This document shows, one piece after another, positions 36,820 to 48,780 of a stretch of DNA of 64,000 nucleotides; the first letter of the stretch is position 1, and each line of letters begins with the position of its first letter. Below the pieces are notes generated by a model that worked only from the letters and a program-made list of their open reading frames with translations, did no database searches and was not told the origin of the DNA. This stretch comes from Lineus longissimus (lineage: Eukaryota > Nemertea > Pilidiophora > Heteronemertea > Lineidae). Made by a program: the position numbers and the translations under genes. The stretch is taken from positions 13,766,001-13,830,000 of the forward strand of contig NC_088314.1 in NCBI RefSeq assembly GCF_910592395.1, given 5' to 3'.

Positions 36820-36935
36820 ATGTCCCAATTCGCGCATCTTTTCTTCACACTCGTTTGTATGTGGCAATACGGGCCAGAATGGACAGAAGGGAATGTTCAA
36901 AATGGCATGGCTCCACAAGGAGGTAACTTAAACAC
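36820..36935 (+). CDS. possible signal-peptide exon
   Basis: MVMSQFAHLFFTLVCMWQYG at the start of a frame resembles a signal peptide. It is followed by a possible donor (ggag|gtaact). It could be the first coding exon of a secreted protein in this region; no joined model was confirmed. Confidence 0.3.
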
Positions 36936-37059
36936 ATCCGCACTGAACCCCGATCAAAAATTCTGCGTGTATTATTATTCAGTGCCACCATCATTGTGAA
37001 GTAGCTTTTATTATTGCTTTTAATTGGCATGCGTACTTCACTGCTCGGTTGTCATTGAC

Positions 37060-37122
37060 TTGCTTTGATAACATGTAGCAATTTCGGTGAGCCTCCTCAA
37101 TGGGAAGTACAAAATTATCCAG
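37060..37122 (+). pseudogene. duplicated exon remnant (EPPQWEVQ-type)
   Basis: The segment gagcctcctcaatgggaagt is a diverged copy of aagcctactcaatgggaagg at 41007-41039. The better copy reads AKPTQWEGQEHQ before a splice donor. This indicates tandem duplication of exon modules. Confidence 0.35.
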
Positions 37123-37234
37123 AGCATGCTCCGCACAAAACAGCGAACTCTTCACTGTCTCCATTTTCCGCTTACACAGTGGACAGTTCACAGTTGGCCA
37201 GATGCTTTCGCCGTCTATTATCCGCTTCTTGAAC

Positions 37235-37660
37235 TAACAATGAGTGAGCCCATACGTGAGACAAAAAGTTACCAGATTGTGACTCGTGGCTGTGAATGAA
37301 AGGACCCTGACCCCTGATCACTGCCAATCTTTATATGTGAGACAAAAAGTTACCACATTCTGACTTGTGGCTGTGAATGATAGGACCCCGACCCATGATC
37401 ACTGCCAAACTTTATATGTGAGACAAAAAGTTACCAGATTGTGACTCGTGGCTGTGAATGATAGGACCCCGACCCATGATCACTGCCAAATTTCATACGT
37501 GAGACAAAAAGTTACCAGATTGTGACTCGCGGCTGGGAATGATAGGACCCCGACCCATAATCATTGCCAAAATTCATACTTGAGACAAAAATTTACCAGA
37601 TTGTGACTGGCGGCTGGGAATGAGAGGACCTAACCACCCCAACCCCTCATATTCCTGGCA
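37235..37660 (+). repeat. minisatellite, 81-82 bp unit, about five copies
   Basis: gagacaaaaagttaccagat recurs at 37257, 37339, 37420, 37501 and 37582. The units share gtgactcgtggctg and gatcactgcca. A sixth, decayed unit follows. Confidence 0.9.
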
Positions 37661-39170
37661 CATAGGGGAAAAAGGTCTCTTATTGTGACATGTTGTTGGA
37701 AATGATACCGCCTGTAGCCGCCCATCCTCACTGCTAAAATGAAATAAAAGAGTCAAAATTTCAAGTTCGAATTGTCTATTCGGCTACAGTCAAAAACTAT
37801 ATATAGAACAAATTAAAAACACGTGGTCATTCAACAATATTCCAGAATATTCAATGGTATTCTTCGTTGCGCAGAGAATGTGCGCAAAAGCAAACACACA
37901 GTAGAATGTTCACTGTGTAATGCGATATCGACAACAGTGAAATGCTCTACTGTTGTATAGTAGAGAGTACGTTGAATTATCAGGTAAGTTTTGATAAGCC
38001 CGACATAATGTTGTTTGAACCATACAGGTCATGCTTAGGCAACTTTGCCACCTATTACGTAGTAGTCGGGTTTTTCGATAGAGCCGTTTACACGGTGCCA
38101 AATCATGAGACCACTTCACAGCGCTTACGACGTCATAATGTATGACGTAGATCTATGACGTAGGTCTTGCAGCACATGTTAGTGGTTACATCGAACCAGA
38201 CAGGTCGCGAATGCCATTGCGCAACGAGCATTTATCGTGGATCACTTGTTTGGTAGAAATCGTCGTATGAGGATGTCACTTCGCCGTTCTCCTGCTGAAG
38301 TGTTAGTTTTAGGCCAGGTGTGTCGAGTTGGGTGTTGGTTGTTGGCTTACGTTCTTGTCCAGAAGTGTGAGTCTTATATTTCATTATAGCCCTGCGAGGG
38401 CAGCCTTGCGAAGGCTTAAAAATAGGGCCCTGCGAGGGCCAGATTGAGCAGAACCGAGCAAGGGTGAGTGCCAACCCAAAGGGTTATAGGGGTCACGTCC
38501 AAATTTAGTAAAATAAGATGGTTTATTTTCCATGTGGGGCCTGGCTCGCATAAGGGTACCGAGTAGGGAAAGATACATATGATGTTTACATTTCGTGTCG
38601 GCATGATTCTTTCTGACATCATTCTTGGGTTTCCTGTTTCTCTTGCGTCCCCCAGCACTAGTCCGGGAGGAAAGTATTTTATTTTCCATGGCTGCCTGAG
38701 AGACTTGGAAGCCCCTCCCTCCTTTAAAATGACTATACAGTTTTCTAGATGCTATCTACTTTCAACTATATATTGAGGGGCGTCAGTCTCTTAGGCACAT
38801 TGGTTAAATTTAGACGAACGTTTGTTGTAATTCACTTTGCGATGATTGAGTATTGGAAGAGTGTTGGGAGAGTTTTGGGGAAAATACTCAATCCTCTAAA
38901 GGTATGGAGGTTACTACTCCTGTGTAGTACATAGGAAAGAGGGGAGTTGACAAATGCAATTTCCCTCCCAAAAACTCTCTCGTCAACGCGAAATGGGAGA
39001 TGCAGTGTCACCCGGGAACCCCTAGGGTTACGAGTGACATTGACAGTGTTACACCAATGAGGCAGCTCATTAGCCCTGGTGCAATAACTGTACATGTAGT
39101 CATTTTACCCATCTCTATTATGTTCATAAATTTGTTCACCAAACTCTTATCATAAGAATGAATGAAAAGG
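37661..39170. other. no intact gene; decayed exon at 37925-38060
   Basis: At 37980 the sequence tcag|gtaagttttgataagc matches tcag|gtaagttttgaaaagc at 41039, so this is another copy of the duplicated exon/intron border. The rest is unassigned. Confidence 0.35.
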
Positions 39171-39470
39171 ACCGTGTAAAATTCGTCCAATGGACATCCT
39201 ATTTAAAGCGAATCTCGCTTTATACAACTCTGTAGCGCCGCTGTAGCAAAATATGTCGCTAATTCCATCAATGGAATGTGTCGTCAGGTTTGTATAATTT
39301 TACTACAAAGTGTGTTCTCAATTGACCTCATCACCGATCACCCCTGGGCATCAACCTTGTTTACGTAGAGAGGTTTCATACTCGGTTACATCACTGGGTT
39401 ATCATGGAGGTCTAGACTGGCCGGATAACTTGTTTCAGCCAGCTTTGCCCCTGAAAAATCGAGGTATATA
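39170..39470 (+). pseudogene. decayed copy of LamG-type exon start
   Basis: tccaatggacatcctattta corresponds to the start of the exon at 42189 (ttcagtggacatcgtattta; protein VQWTSYL). Here the frame breaks within 20 codons. Confidence 0.35.
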
Positions 39471-39704
39471 AGCTTTATTTGTTTTCAAAACCAAACCGGG
39501 CAGTTTCTGATTATTGTGAGAACTTAAGAGGGAGGAGGTCGCTTGGAAACTAGCAAAGTTTTATCAAACATAAAACCATCATTCCTTCCTCTTCTGCCTT
39601 CTACGATCGTGAACCTTTTTCGGAAAGCCGCTGGCGAAGTTACGAGGTCTGTCGCGTGCCAAATTGTCTGACGGGTATTGTATGTATGATATTCACTAAT
39701 ATAT

Positions 39705-39770
39705 GTCTAACCCTAACCCTAACCCTAAACCTAACCGTAACCTTAACCCTAAGCCTAACCCCTAACCCAG
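39705..39770 (+). repeat. interstitial telomeric-type (CCCTAA)n tract
   Basis: About ten imperfect units of cctaac/ccctaa/cctaag on the plus strand, the complement of the metazoan TTAGGG repeat. It lies internally, so it is an interstitial tract or a former chromosome end. Confidence 0.85.
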
Positions 39771-39987
39771 TAATCTGATTAGCTCCGACGATTTGGCACT
39801 GGACACGAGTGTTACTGACGAGGCATTTTGCCGAGAGCTGCATGTTGTACCTCGGACATCCGCAAGGGGTGCGTAACCGTTGAGTCTTGTAAAATGAAGG
39901 TAAACAAGCGATCGCATGATCGTAAGTATTATCATATTTTCAAGTGATTCGTGTGTGCGTGCGTGCGCGTGTGTGTGTGGGTGTGTT

Positions 39988-40004
39988 GGGGGGGGGGGGG
40001 GGGG
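39988..40004 (+). repeat. GT-rich then poly-G run
   Basis: A tgtgtgtg tract followed by a long G run (about 16). Confidence 0.9.
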
Positions 40005-40299
40005 TCCTCGAAACTCATTAGATTTATCAATGAAAGCTTATTCCCCCCTTAGGTTTTTACCGTATTTTAGCCAGTTTTGGAACCGACAGCCTTCCTATTA
40101 ACCTTTCCAGAAATGGGGCGCTGAGTGACGGAATAGTGATGTCATAAGGGGAAACTAGGCCTTATGGTGGAGGGACAAACGAGATAGTCATGGTTGACCA
40201 ACACACTTGAATGCCTTTAATGACGGACGAGGGGAAAAAAGTTAGTTCCAATGCAAGCCACCAATTTCGGGAAGCATGTATATAGGGTTGTTTCATACT

Positions 40300-40635
40300 T
40301 GACCCTCACGTTTGATGGCCAACACAATTTTTATCAAAGTTCCGTACGGGACATTCTCATCCCTTTTATATTGTACGCTACAAGTTTATATGATATGTCC
40401 ATATCTATCATTTACGCCTTCATGGGGACCCTCTCCTATATGGGACTCTTATATTGTACACTACAAGTTTATATTATAATGTCCCTATCAATAATTTATT
40501 GCCTCAAATTGACCCTCCCCTCGTGGACTTTTTCATCCCTTTATTGCCATACACCTTTTCCTCACAAAATATATCCATATCAATCATTTATTACCTCAAA
40601 TGGACCCTAGGGGAAGGTCCATTTGAGGTAATAAA
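40300..40635 (+). repeat. tandem units ending in a 20 bp hairpin
   Basis: Imperfect units (ttatattgtacgctacaagt, then a tatctatcattt-type segment) repeat about three times. The block ends in tttattacctcaaatggacc (40587-40606), perfectly inverted at 40616-40635 after a 9-base loop. It may be a small foldback element. Confidence 0.65.
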
Positions 40636-40849
40636 TAAATGACTTTAAAAATAAGATTGTATGGCATTGCAAAATAAAGTCCGTTTTTCGCAGCCATCTT
40701 TGATTCAATATGGCGGCCATCTAGCCTCGATTTCGATTGTTCGATTTGATTGGTCAGACTTTAAAACCCGGGGGTAGGTGTTCGAATTGGGACACTAACT
40801 GCAGTAGATTCTGAGATATCAGCAAAAACCGTCATTTTCGGCGGCAATT

Positions 40850-41039
40850 TTGAAATCGAAGATGGCCGCCAAAAGTTTAAACAGTGAGATTTCATTGCTC
40901 TTTCAAATCTTCTGTTGGCATGCGTCGGCTGTACTTCCGCGTGCTTTCATCATGGTCTTTAATCGTTTAACGTACGACGTTCTTCGAATGTCTTTCAGCG
41001 ATATCGCTAAGCCTACTCAATGGGAAGGACAAGAACATC
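40850..41039 (+). CDS. exon-like fragment with signal-like N-terminus
   Basis: Frame with SEISLLFQIFCWHASAVLPR, a hydrophobic stretch resembling a signal peptide, then AKPTQWEGQEHQ and a strong donor (cag|gtaagt). It is perhaps the first or second exon of the LamG-type gene at 42189-43581. The family is unknown. Confidence 0.4.
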
Positions 41040-42188
41040 AGGTAAGTTTTGAAAAGCACAATGCAATGTCTACCTGAATCATGCAGGATCCAGTTAGCAA
41101 ACTTTGCCAATATACACGGGTTATCCACGAGAGACTGCATTGCCACCGGTGGCTGATATGTGCTTAATGACAGACCATTCTGGTCACTATTAAATCATAA
41201 GACATGTTTACTTAGGTTTGTGCGTCTGATCAGCTGTTCACCCCATCAGAGAAATCTGGTAGTTCCTATTATACCAACTGTAGAATTAGTATTATTGAAA
41301 ATAACCATTAATTAGTTGTTCTACATGACATGTAGCTTGAAAATGGGGATATGGAATTAAAATGGTTTAGAATTGCTATTTTGATAGTTAATACAACTAA
41401 TTTTACAGTAGGCGCAACAGGAACTATAAGAATAGTAAACAAAAAAATATAAGATAGTTATTTCCGTTCATTAATTCTAAGAGCGGACTTTAAATGCGGT
41501 CGTGTTACGTGAAACACCACACGAATAGGCTATAATAATGGTCTCTCAAAAATGTTTCCTCATAACATTTTCGACATAGTGTGATGCTCCCTCGACTGTC
41601 ACAAATTGGTTTAGATTATATGGCAAACCCGGCTTACCAAACAGCGACTTTTGCCCACGATGGAGAACCGGACTGATTCATACATTGCCTTCCAGGAGCT
41701 CATTATCGTTCTCTTGTTATCATTCATGGCAACGCGGCCAACACTACTGGATGTATATAGCGAAGGACCTTAGCAATTTACCCAATGTATTTATTACGCT
41801 GATCAGTTGATCACATTTGAAATTTTCGTTGTATCCCATATGAGCATATACCTCTTCAAGTGTTCATGACACGAGTTTTATAGTAAAAGTGAATCGAGAG
41901 CGAGAAGTCCGCACTTGTTTATGCACATATTGATTCCAATATGACATCACTGCTCTCTGATTGGCTAATATGTTGTAAAGTCTTCAGCTCGCAAAACAGG
42001 GAAGATCTTTTAAGTACATGTTTGCAAGCCGGACTTGCAAAACTGGGTTTAATTTCGGTGCTGTTCGGCATGTTCGGAAAGCTGCTCTTCAAACAGGACA
42101 AAACATAGTTCGGCGAGCGGCTTTCCAAATGTCCCCAGTCTACAAATTTGCCTGTCTAACCTAGAATTGTCGTCAAAAACTCTGCAAA

Positions 42189-43581
42189 GTACGTTCAGTG
42201 GACATCGTATTTAAGTCCCGTGTTATGGTTCTGCCGACCGTGTCACGATGTACGGTTACTCTCCATTGATCTCTCAAAGTATGCAGCGTTCTTGACTGCT
42301 GTTTATTTGCGGCCGAAAGAAACAGAACCAAACACTCATAAAGCAATATTTTGCACACACAAAAAAGACTTTACCTTTTTCTTATGGATAGGAAATAACC
42401 GGCGTATCGGTTGTAGTTATTCGTTGAATAAACGACAGAGTTCCATGTTAAAAAATTTCAGAACACCCATGCTTTCTATTCGACCAAAGGAATGGAGTTT
42501 CATTGTCGTTGCTGTTGACCAAAAATTGGATAAACAACTTATATTTATCAACGGTAAAAAGAAAAAAGTTGAAAAGCGATTACAACATCGTTCGACTCTT
42601 TCGAGTTTTCATGTGGCAAACATTGGGCGATTCCGAAAATCTCAAACCTATTTACGGGGGTATTTCCTTGGAGAGATGTCGACTTTCCTCATCTACCCGT
42701 ATATTCTAAATGCAATCCAGGTGAATCTCATGTACAGGGAAGGTAGGTCACGCTCAGTTACTTATGTGACGTGTCAAAACTTAACATGACGAAGGTCAAC
42801 GATAAAAAATAAGGCTTTCTCTCGAGCTTTTGAAAACCTTCAGGGCTTTCTCTGATGTCCATAAAGGAGGTTTCTTGGAAAACACCCCTAACGGGTATTA
42901 TGCTGTGAAAAACCTCAGCATACATTAAAGTTTACCCACTGTCTGTTACCAAGCCTTCTTATGTAGGATAAAAGTGAGTTGCACCATTGACCAGAGAAAA
43001 TCAGTACAAACAACCGTAGATTAATATATGGCTGATAAAAATGATATTCTTAAAAAAGCCAACTGCGAAATAATTTTTGAAACAAACAAACGTGAAAAAA
43101 ATCGTAATCCACCAAAATTACAGTCATGAAATTCTTAAAAAATTATTATAAAAAGGCGCGGAAATGCTGTGATGAACAATACAAGTCATGCCAGCAGGTC
43201 AAATCAGATTATATTGTCAGTAACCAAAATAAAATAAATTGTCACCTCCAAACCACAAACTGGCTTTGTGATGATGTACTATCATTTCACAACACTTCTA
43301 CTTTCCAGAATGAAATGTTGGTATTTGTTGTCAGGAAGAATCTATGTTCTTTGAAAAAAGATATTCAAACAAGGATCTTTAATGTCAGGGGATTTCGCAA
43401 AGATGAACGACGCCTCCTGTCCAACAAGAAATTCGATGAGGACTCTTTCAGAAAATACTTGAGGGGCCTTGGAACAATGTTAACGACGATTGATTGCGCA
43501 ATGCATTGCCCAGCCGAGCGAGATTTCAGAGACACCTATATCTTCGGGAGGCTGGACACACGGAACTCCCATGGCGCATGA
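42189..43581 (+). CDS. LamG-like (concanavalin A-fold) extracellular protein, 3' exons
   Basis: Exon 42189-42742 (left edge uncertain, after ctctgcaaag) and terminal exon 43124-43581. The donor aag|gtaggt and acceptor ttacag join in phase 1 and the second exon closes at a TGA after exactly 152 codons. The first exon reads like a LamG/pentraxin-type beta-sandwich: VLWFCRPCHDVRLLSIDLSK, then EWSFIVVAVDQKLDKQLIFI (the typical W-x-x-V...D-x-x-x...hydrophobic-NG pattern), then GYFLGEMSTFLIYPYILNAI. Such domains bind glycans or other ligands outside cells. The terminal exon is Cys- and Lys-rich and unfamiliar. Upstream exons probably lie among the fragments at 36.8-41 kb, but the chain was not closed. 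Confidence 0.5.
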
Positions 43582-43756
43582 AGTCCAATATGTGATTGTA
43601 TTGGTCCGGTTGTTTAGTAGTATGAAGCGCATGGGTTTTTAAACAATGCATCGGTTTGGTTAGTTACTCCAAAAAAATCTTGTTGGGCGTGGTCAAAAAT
43701 AAATAAGGCACGCTTACAATTTATATTTTTGGTGTGGTGTATATATTGGTGTATTA

Positions 43757-45287
43757 TTGTGGTGTAAATCATTGACCGCATCGGATAATTATAGGGGCAT
43801 TTCACTAAGCAGCATTATGGGCAAGATTTTGGATTACGCTTTCCTTCATAAATACAGAAATGTTTTTTCCTCGTCTGACATGCAGTTTGGTTTTAAACAG
43901 CGGTTATCTACTGCCACTTGCAGTACGGTAGTGAATGAGGTTATTGATTATTTTAATTCTCAAATTACCAATGTATATTGTGTAATGCTTGATGCCTCTA
44001 AGGCCTTTGATAAGGTAAATTTTATCAAACTATTTCGACTTCTCCTACGTAAGGGGCTATGCCCCCTTGTCGCTAGGTTCTTGGCTGTATTGTATACAAA
44101 TCAGGGGATAAGAGTTAGGTGGGGGACTCACATGTCAGGCGAGTTTACGGCTAAAAACGGGGTAAAACAGGGTGGAGTGTTGTCTCCGGTTTTATTCAGT
44201 ATTTACTTCGATGAGCTTTTGTTTGCTCTTGAAAAGTCGGGCGTTGGGTGTTATATCGGTTTACTTTTTGTTGGCGCCTTCGCCTATGCCGATGACGTGG
44301 TTCTGTTAGCTCCGACTGTATGTGCTTTGAACAAAATGTTACGTGTAGCTTCTAAGTTTTCAGTTGATTTTATGATAACTTTCAATGCGTCCAAAAGTAA
44401 GCTAATTATTTTTGGTGCAACCGTGGGTCTCGACATTGTCATTTGGTTTCAGGGAGTGGCACTTCGACCATCTCCCTATGAGGTACATTTGGGTATGATT
44501 TTTGGGCCGGACATTATGAAGAGAAAGTTTCAGGCGGCGATTAATGACTTGTACAAAAGAACAAACATTCTATTATCTCTATTTCGGTTTGCTACTCACG
44601 AAGTAAAATACAGGCTTTTCAAATCTTATTGCATGTCTCTTTACGGGTTCCAGGGGTGGGATATATCATTTCAAGGAATTGAGAATGTATACGTGGCATG
44701 GAGGGTATGTATTAGAAAACTTCTTAGTTTACCGTCTCGCACTCATAAGTTTTTACTTCCATTAAGCATACATGATTCTCCGATTCAGGCTCAAATAGAG
44801 AAGCGTTTTGTAAACTTTTTTAAAACTCTTGGAAAATCTAAAAATGTATATATCAAACTATGCAAACGTATCATTGAGGGTGGGAGTCGATCGTCTCTTG
44901 GGAAATTTTTAATTTTTTGTTAGCAAAGTATGGTTGGGATAGGGGCAATTTGCCAAATGTATTTTTTATGACACGGGACATTGGGAGGTCAAATGTAACA
45001 GAGGGGCAGAAAAGATTGGCGGGACAGATTAGGGAATTATTATGTGGCCGGGATAAAGGGATGTGTATACTTACGAGGGGGGAAATTGATGACATATTAT
45101 TGGTACTGTGCGTTTCTTAATTGCTTATACCTTTGAACGTAGTTTTTGCATGTCTTACATGATGTCGGTTTCTCTTCCTCTTTAATTTCTATTTGTAATA
45201 TCGCGTTGTAATGCACTAGTGTTTGTAATGCACCCCTTGCACTGTATTGTACCTACGAGTACGAAATAAACATATATATATATATAT
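43757..45287 (+). mobile_element. 5'-truncated non-LTR retrotransposon (LINE) with RT
   Basis: The frame at 43757-44923 begins inside a reverse transcriptase (SDNYRGISLSSIMGKIL). Motif A is YCVMLDASKAFDKVN, motif B NGVKQGGVLSPVLFSIYFDE and motif C FAYADDVVLLAP, so the YADD catalytic pair is intact. The thumb and C-terminal domain follow. At 44905-44918 a T-rich run shifts the frame; the protein continues in the 44917-45120 frame and ends there. The 3' UTR ends in gaaataaacat and a (TA)n run (about 45270-45287), a common LINE tail. No endonuclease domain is present upstream, so the copy is a 5' truncation and dead. The clade (CR1/L2/Rex-like) is not certain. Confidence 0.85.
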
Positions 45288-45833
45288 ATTGTTCTTTGAT
45301 GAAGTCTACCACACTATCGAACCTGTTGTGTCCCCTTACTTGCTGGTGAATCGTACCATTTAGCTTTATATGTTATAAACAATGATCTGCACAATGTGCG
45401 CACAAATTTGGACCTAATGATATCAAAGGTATGTGAAAAACATTGTATTTTGAGATATATCGACAAATAATTGTGATACTGATTGGTAACTGCATGAGTG
45501 GCTGATCCGAGTATCCAGGTCGCGCGGCCTGAAAGCTCGAATCTGCAATGACAATTTTTTGCAGAGTAACCTTAAGGTATCATCAACAGGTCTGTAGATT
45601 ATCGAAGAGATTGGTTGCAAATTGTGCGAGTATTGTCAAATTCAAAACAGCTGGTCAAAAAATGCAATATCAGAGAGGTGCGCAATTTGATCTTCATCAT
45701 GATCATGTCAGCTGCCAGGTGTTGGCATCTGTCAATCAGTCTTAGTCTCAAAATAGCCTGTCTGTGTGTTGATTCCGTCTATTGATTTTTTTGGTGGTTC
45801 GATTGCGAACCAAAATCTGTGCTTGGTTTGTCG
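45288..45833. other. no gene seen
   Basis: Flank between the LINE tail and the foldback element. Short frames lack support. Confidence 0.4.
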
Positions 45834-47340
45834 TTTTTACTCGGGTGTCTATAAACCGAAGATCGACGACCGAAGACCGAAGACCGAAGATGGAAGATCT
45901 ATAAAACGAAGATCCCACCTACTATAAAGCGAAGACTCTACTATAAAGCGAAGACCCTACTATAAAACGAAGACCAGACCAACTATAAAGCGAAGACCCT
46001 ACTATAAAACGAAGACCCCACCAACTATAAAGCGAAGACCCTACTATAAAACAAAGACCCCACCTACTATAAAGCGAAGACCCTATTAATATGCAAGGTC
46101 ACAGTCTTAGAGAAATCACACAACGTACAATGGGGGGGGGGGGGGGAGCCCCCCAACCCCCCGTCCTTCGAACATGTGCTATCCAGTGCGTTGGGGGAGC
46201 CCCCCTCGTGGACTCTCAACAAGTCCTTCCTTGATGCTTATCCAGTGCGTCGGGGGAGCAGCCCCCCCCCCCCGTCGACTCTCAATAGGTCCTTCCTTGA
46301 TGTTTACCCAACGGGCAAAGGGCGATATGACCCTGCCAACTATAAAGCAATTCATTTTGGGTCACAGTCCTATTTGTCCTGGATTGACTGATCTTCAGTA
46401 TTACGGAAGCGCTGTCTTGAGCCTGTCCCCAAGCCTACCCTACGCTACGCCAACCCCACTGATACCAGCAATGATACAGTGCAGCAACCCATCAGAAGAG
46501 TTAACAAACAATGTCACAGCAGTTGATCGGAAAAATACCTAAAAGGCCGACAAACCCACCGTGGGGAATCACCGTAATTTTGTGGTAAAAACACAGAGTA
46601 TTTATAAATATATATAAAAAAATGAAAATAAAAACGAATTTATAAATTTAAAGACAAAAAGGAACCTATCCGCGGATCGAACCCACTCCGCTTGCATTAA
46701 TAGGATCAGTTAGATTATACCTTAACCATTGAGCTACGCCCCGTATCAGACTCACTGTACGCTAAAAATAGCTTCTATACTGTATGGCGGCGTCCTCGAC
46801 CTGTTTGCGAGCAGAAAGAGACGGCCAGATCATCGGCCAATGAACCCGTTTAACTACAACAAGCGTTTTATATAGTAGGGTCTTCGCTTTATAGTAGGTG
46901 GGGTCTTCGTTTTATAGTAGGGTCTTCACTTTATAGTAGTAGGGTCTTCGTTTTATAGTAGGGTCTTCGCTTTATAGTTGGTGGGGTCTTCGTTTTATAG
47001 TTGGGTCTTCGCTTTATAGTAGGTGGGGGTCTTCGTTTTATAGTAGGGTCTTCGCTTTATGGTAGGTGGGGTCTTCGTTTTATAGTAGGGTCTTCGCTTT
47101 ATAGTAGGTGGGGTCTTTGCTTTATAGTTGGTGGGTCTTCGTTTTATAGTAGGGTCTTCGCTTTATAGTTGGTGGGGTCTTCGTTTTATAGTAGGGTCTT
47201 CCCTTTATAGTAGGTGAGGTCTTCATTTTATAGTGGGGTCTTCGTTTTATAGTAGGTGGGATCTTCGTTTTATAGATCTTCCATCTTCGGTCTTCGGTCT
47301 TCGGTCTTCGATCTTCGGTTTATAGACACCCTTTTTACTC
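45834..47340 (+). mobile_element. foldback element with perfect 9 bp target duplication
   Basis: The element is 45843-47331, flanked by TTTTTACTC at 45834-45842 and 47332-47340. It begins gggtgtctataaaccgaaga and ends with the inverse. Each arm is a long array of about 16-18 base units alternating ctataaagcgaagacccta and actataaaacgaagaccc, with the inverse in the right arm. The left array is about 240 bases and the right about 460. The centre holds G/C homopolymers, a 65-base tandem (ccagtgcgt, then gggggagc, then tccttccttgatg) and a tRNA-like sequence. No transposase. A 9 bp duplication fits Mutator-like elements (family knowledge). Confidence 0.9.
46661..46742 (-). repeat. tRNA-like sequence inside the foldback element
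   Basis: On the minus strand it reads ggggcgtagctcaatggtta (D-arm/A-box like), then gtgggttcgatccgcgg (B-box/T-arm like), then ataggttcc. The A and B boxes fit pol III promoters, but the acceptor and T stems pair poorly, so it is a tRNA-derived module rather than a tRNA gene. Confidence 0.55.
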
Positions 47341-47892
47341 CTCTATAGCCCCATTTATGCATCTGCGTGAACAAATTAGTTTTCATGTTTGTAACGTCCA
47401 AAAGGACAATGCTATTCTGCCCAGATCCCTCAGATTAATCTCAGCTTGATTCGCCCACTTGAATTTACTAATAGCCACTATAACCTGCTGAATAAATGAT
47501 TTATTTAAACCCAGTTTGTTTCATACATCGCCGATTTATAGCGTAGTAATCTTATATTGAGTCGGTTGTCTGCTTGTGGAGGTCAAACTGTCAATACGCG
47601 ATGTGAATGTACACATGTTAGCTTGCTGGCGCCATCAAATGCTACACTTTTTCAAAGCAGCATCACATTAACAGTGATATTCGCCTTTCACCCTGATTTT
47701 GTGGATTAGCAACTTGATTTTTGCAGATATTCAACATTTAGTCGCCAAAAAATCCGCGCCATCTAAATTGTTGGTGCTGCTGCCTATCGATAGCCAGTTG
47801 AGTTCGCGAGTAAGCGTGGCGGGAATTTCGAATCACCTGATTTGGTGCGCCACACAGTTGAATTACGGTAAATACAGTACTGTATGCATTTA

Positions 47893-48115
47893 GCTGGCCA
47901 CCACCAGGAGATCAAAATAGAGCTATATTTATCATTATACATGTTCTAGCAATAAGCCATCATAGATCAATTCGCAATTGCATTCCTAAGCTTCATAGGC
48001 CTACTGAATGCGGACAAATTTCTATTGGACTGATCATGCGTCTATTTCCCCAGTCACCCTAGAACATGTATAATGATGAATATAGGCCTATTTTGATCTC
48101 CTGGTGGTGGCCAGC
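47893..48115 (+). mobile_element. 223 bp palindromic MITE
   Basis: Left gctggccaccaccaggagat and right atctcctggtggtggccagc are exact inverted copies. The match continues inwards through caaaatag and atcattatacatgttcta. TA flanks both ends (47891-47892, 48116-48117), consistent with Tc1/mariner-type insertion. Confidence 0.85.
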
Positions 48116-48381
48116 TAATTCAATGCATAGAGTATGTGTGTCGGTAATTTCTCCTGAACGCTGCTACCTATATAGATTTACAATGAAAACATCTATGACA
48201 GGTTCCTCTGATGATACCACATCACATTCCAACAACTCCTGCCCAGATTGCCACCATCATATGCGCAAAAACCTCAGTCCCTGCCCTGCCCACAATTCGA
48301 ACCACCGCTTCAGTCTTTTTTAAAGACTGCTTGTTTGCACTGTTGTCTGTATCATAAATCAGTTCTGTCGAAAGCATCAAC

Positions 48382-48780
48382 CATGCCTTTGAGTGAAAGT
48401 GATGAGGTTACCATTGAAAACTGTTTCAAAGAGAAAGGATGGGGCGAAAGAAGGATCGTAACGGAATTATCAGGCGAGGGGTAGAGTCCCGATCATGTTA
48501 CTGCAAATAGGCTTATCGCTAATACGCACTATAGGGTCAGTATACCCGTAACACTTGCAGTGGGAGACCCAAGACTGCATGTTCGGAGGAGAACAAAGAC
48601 CGTGTTTAAGGACTGATTCAATCCCAGGAGGAGAACCTATAGGGACCCACAAATCACAACGAGAAGATACAAGCGATTTACAAGTAAGCACATCTTCTGT
48701 GCAAAGAATGGAAAAGAAGACCTGGAGCTGAAGCCCATCAATAGGCTTGACACCAAGACAGCCTATTTTTAGACTGACAC
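48382..48780 (+). pseudogene. decayed Tc1/mariner-like transposase N-terminus
   Basis: MPLSESDEVTIENCFKEKGW and then GERRIVTEL resemble the first helix-turn-helix of Tc1-like transposases. Further on, pieces in shifted frames resemble the RP-x-T...SEENKDRV linker and the KK-x-W-S-LKPINRL second HTH end. Several stops and frameshifts interrupt it and the catalytic domain is absent. Confidence 0.6.

Noticed and set aside
39640-39843. Arg/Val-rich minus-strand frame
   Set aside because: It is a translation of the telomere-type tract.
46661-46742. Functional tRNA gene
   Set aside because: Acceptor and T stems do not pair well and it lies inside a repeated element.
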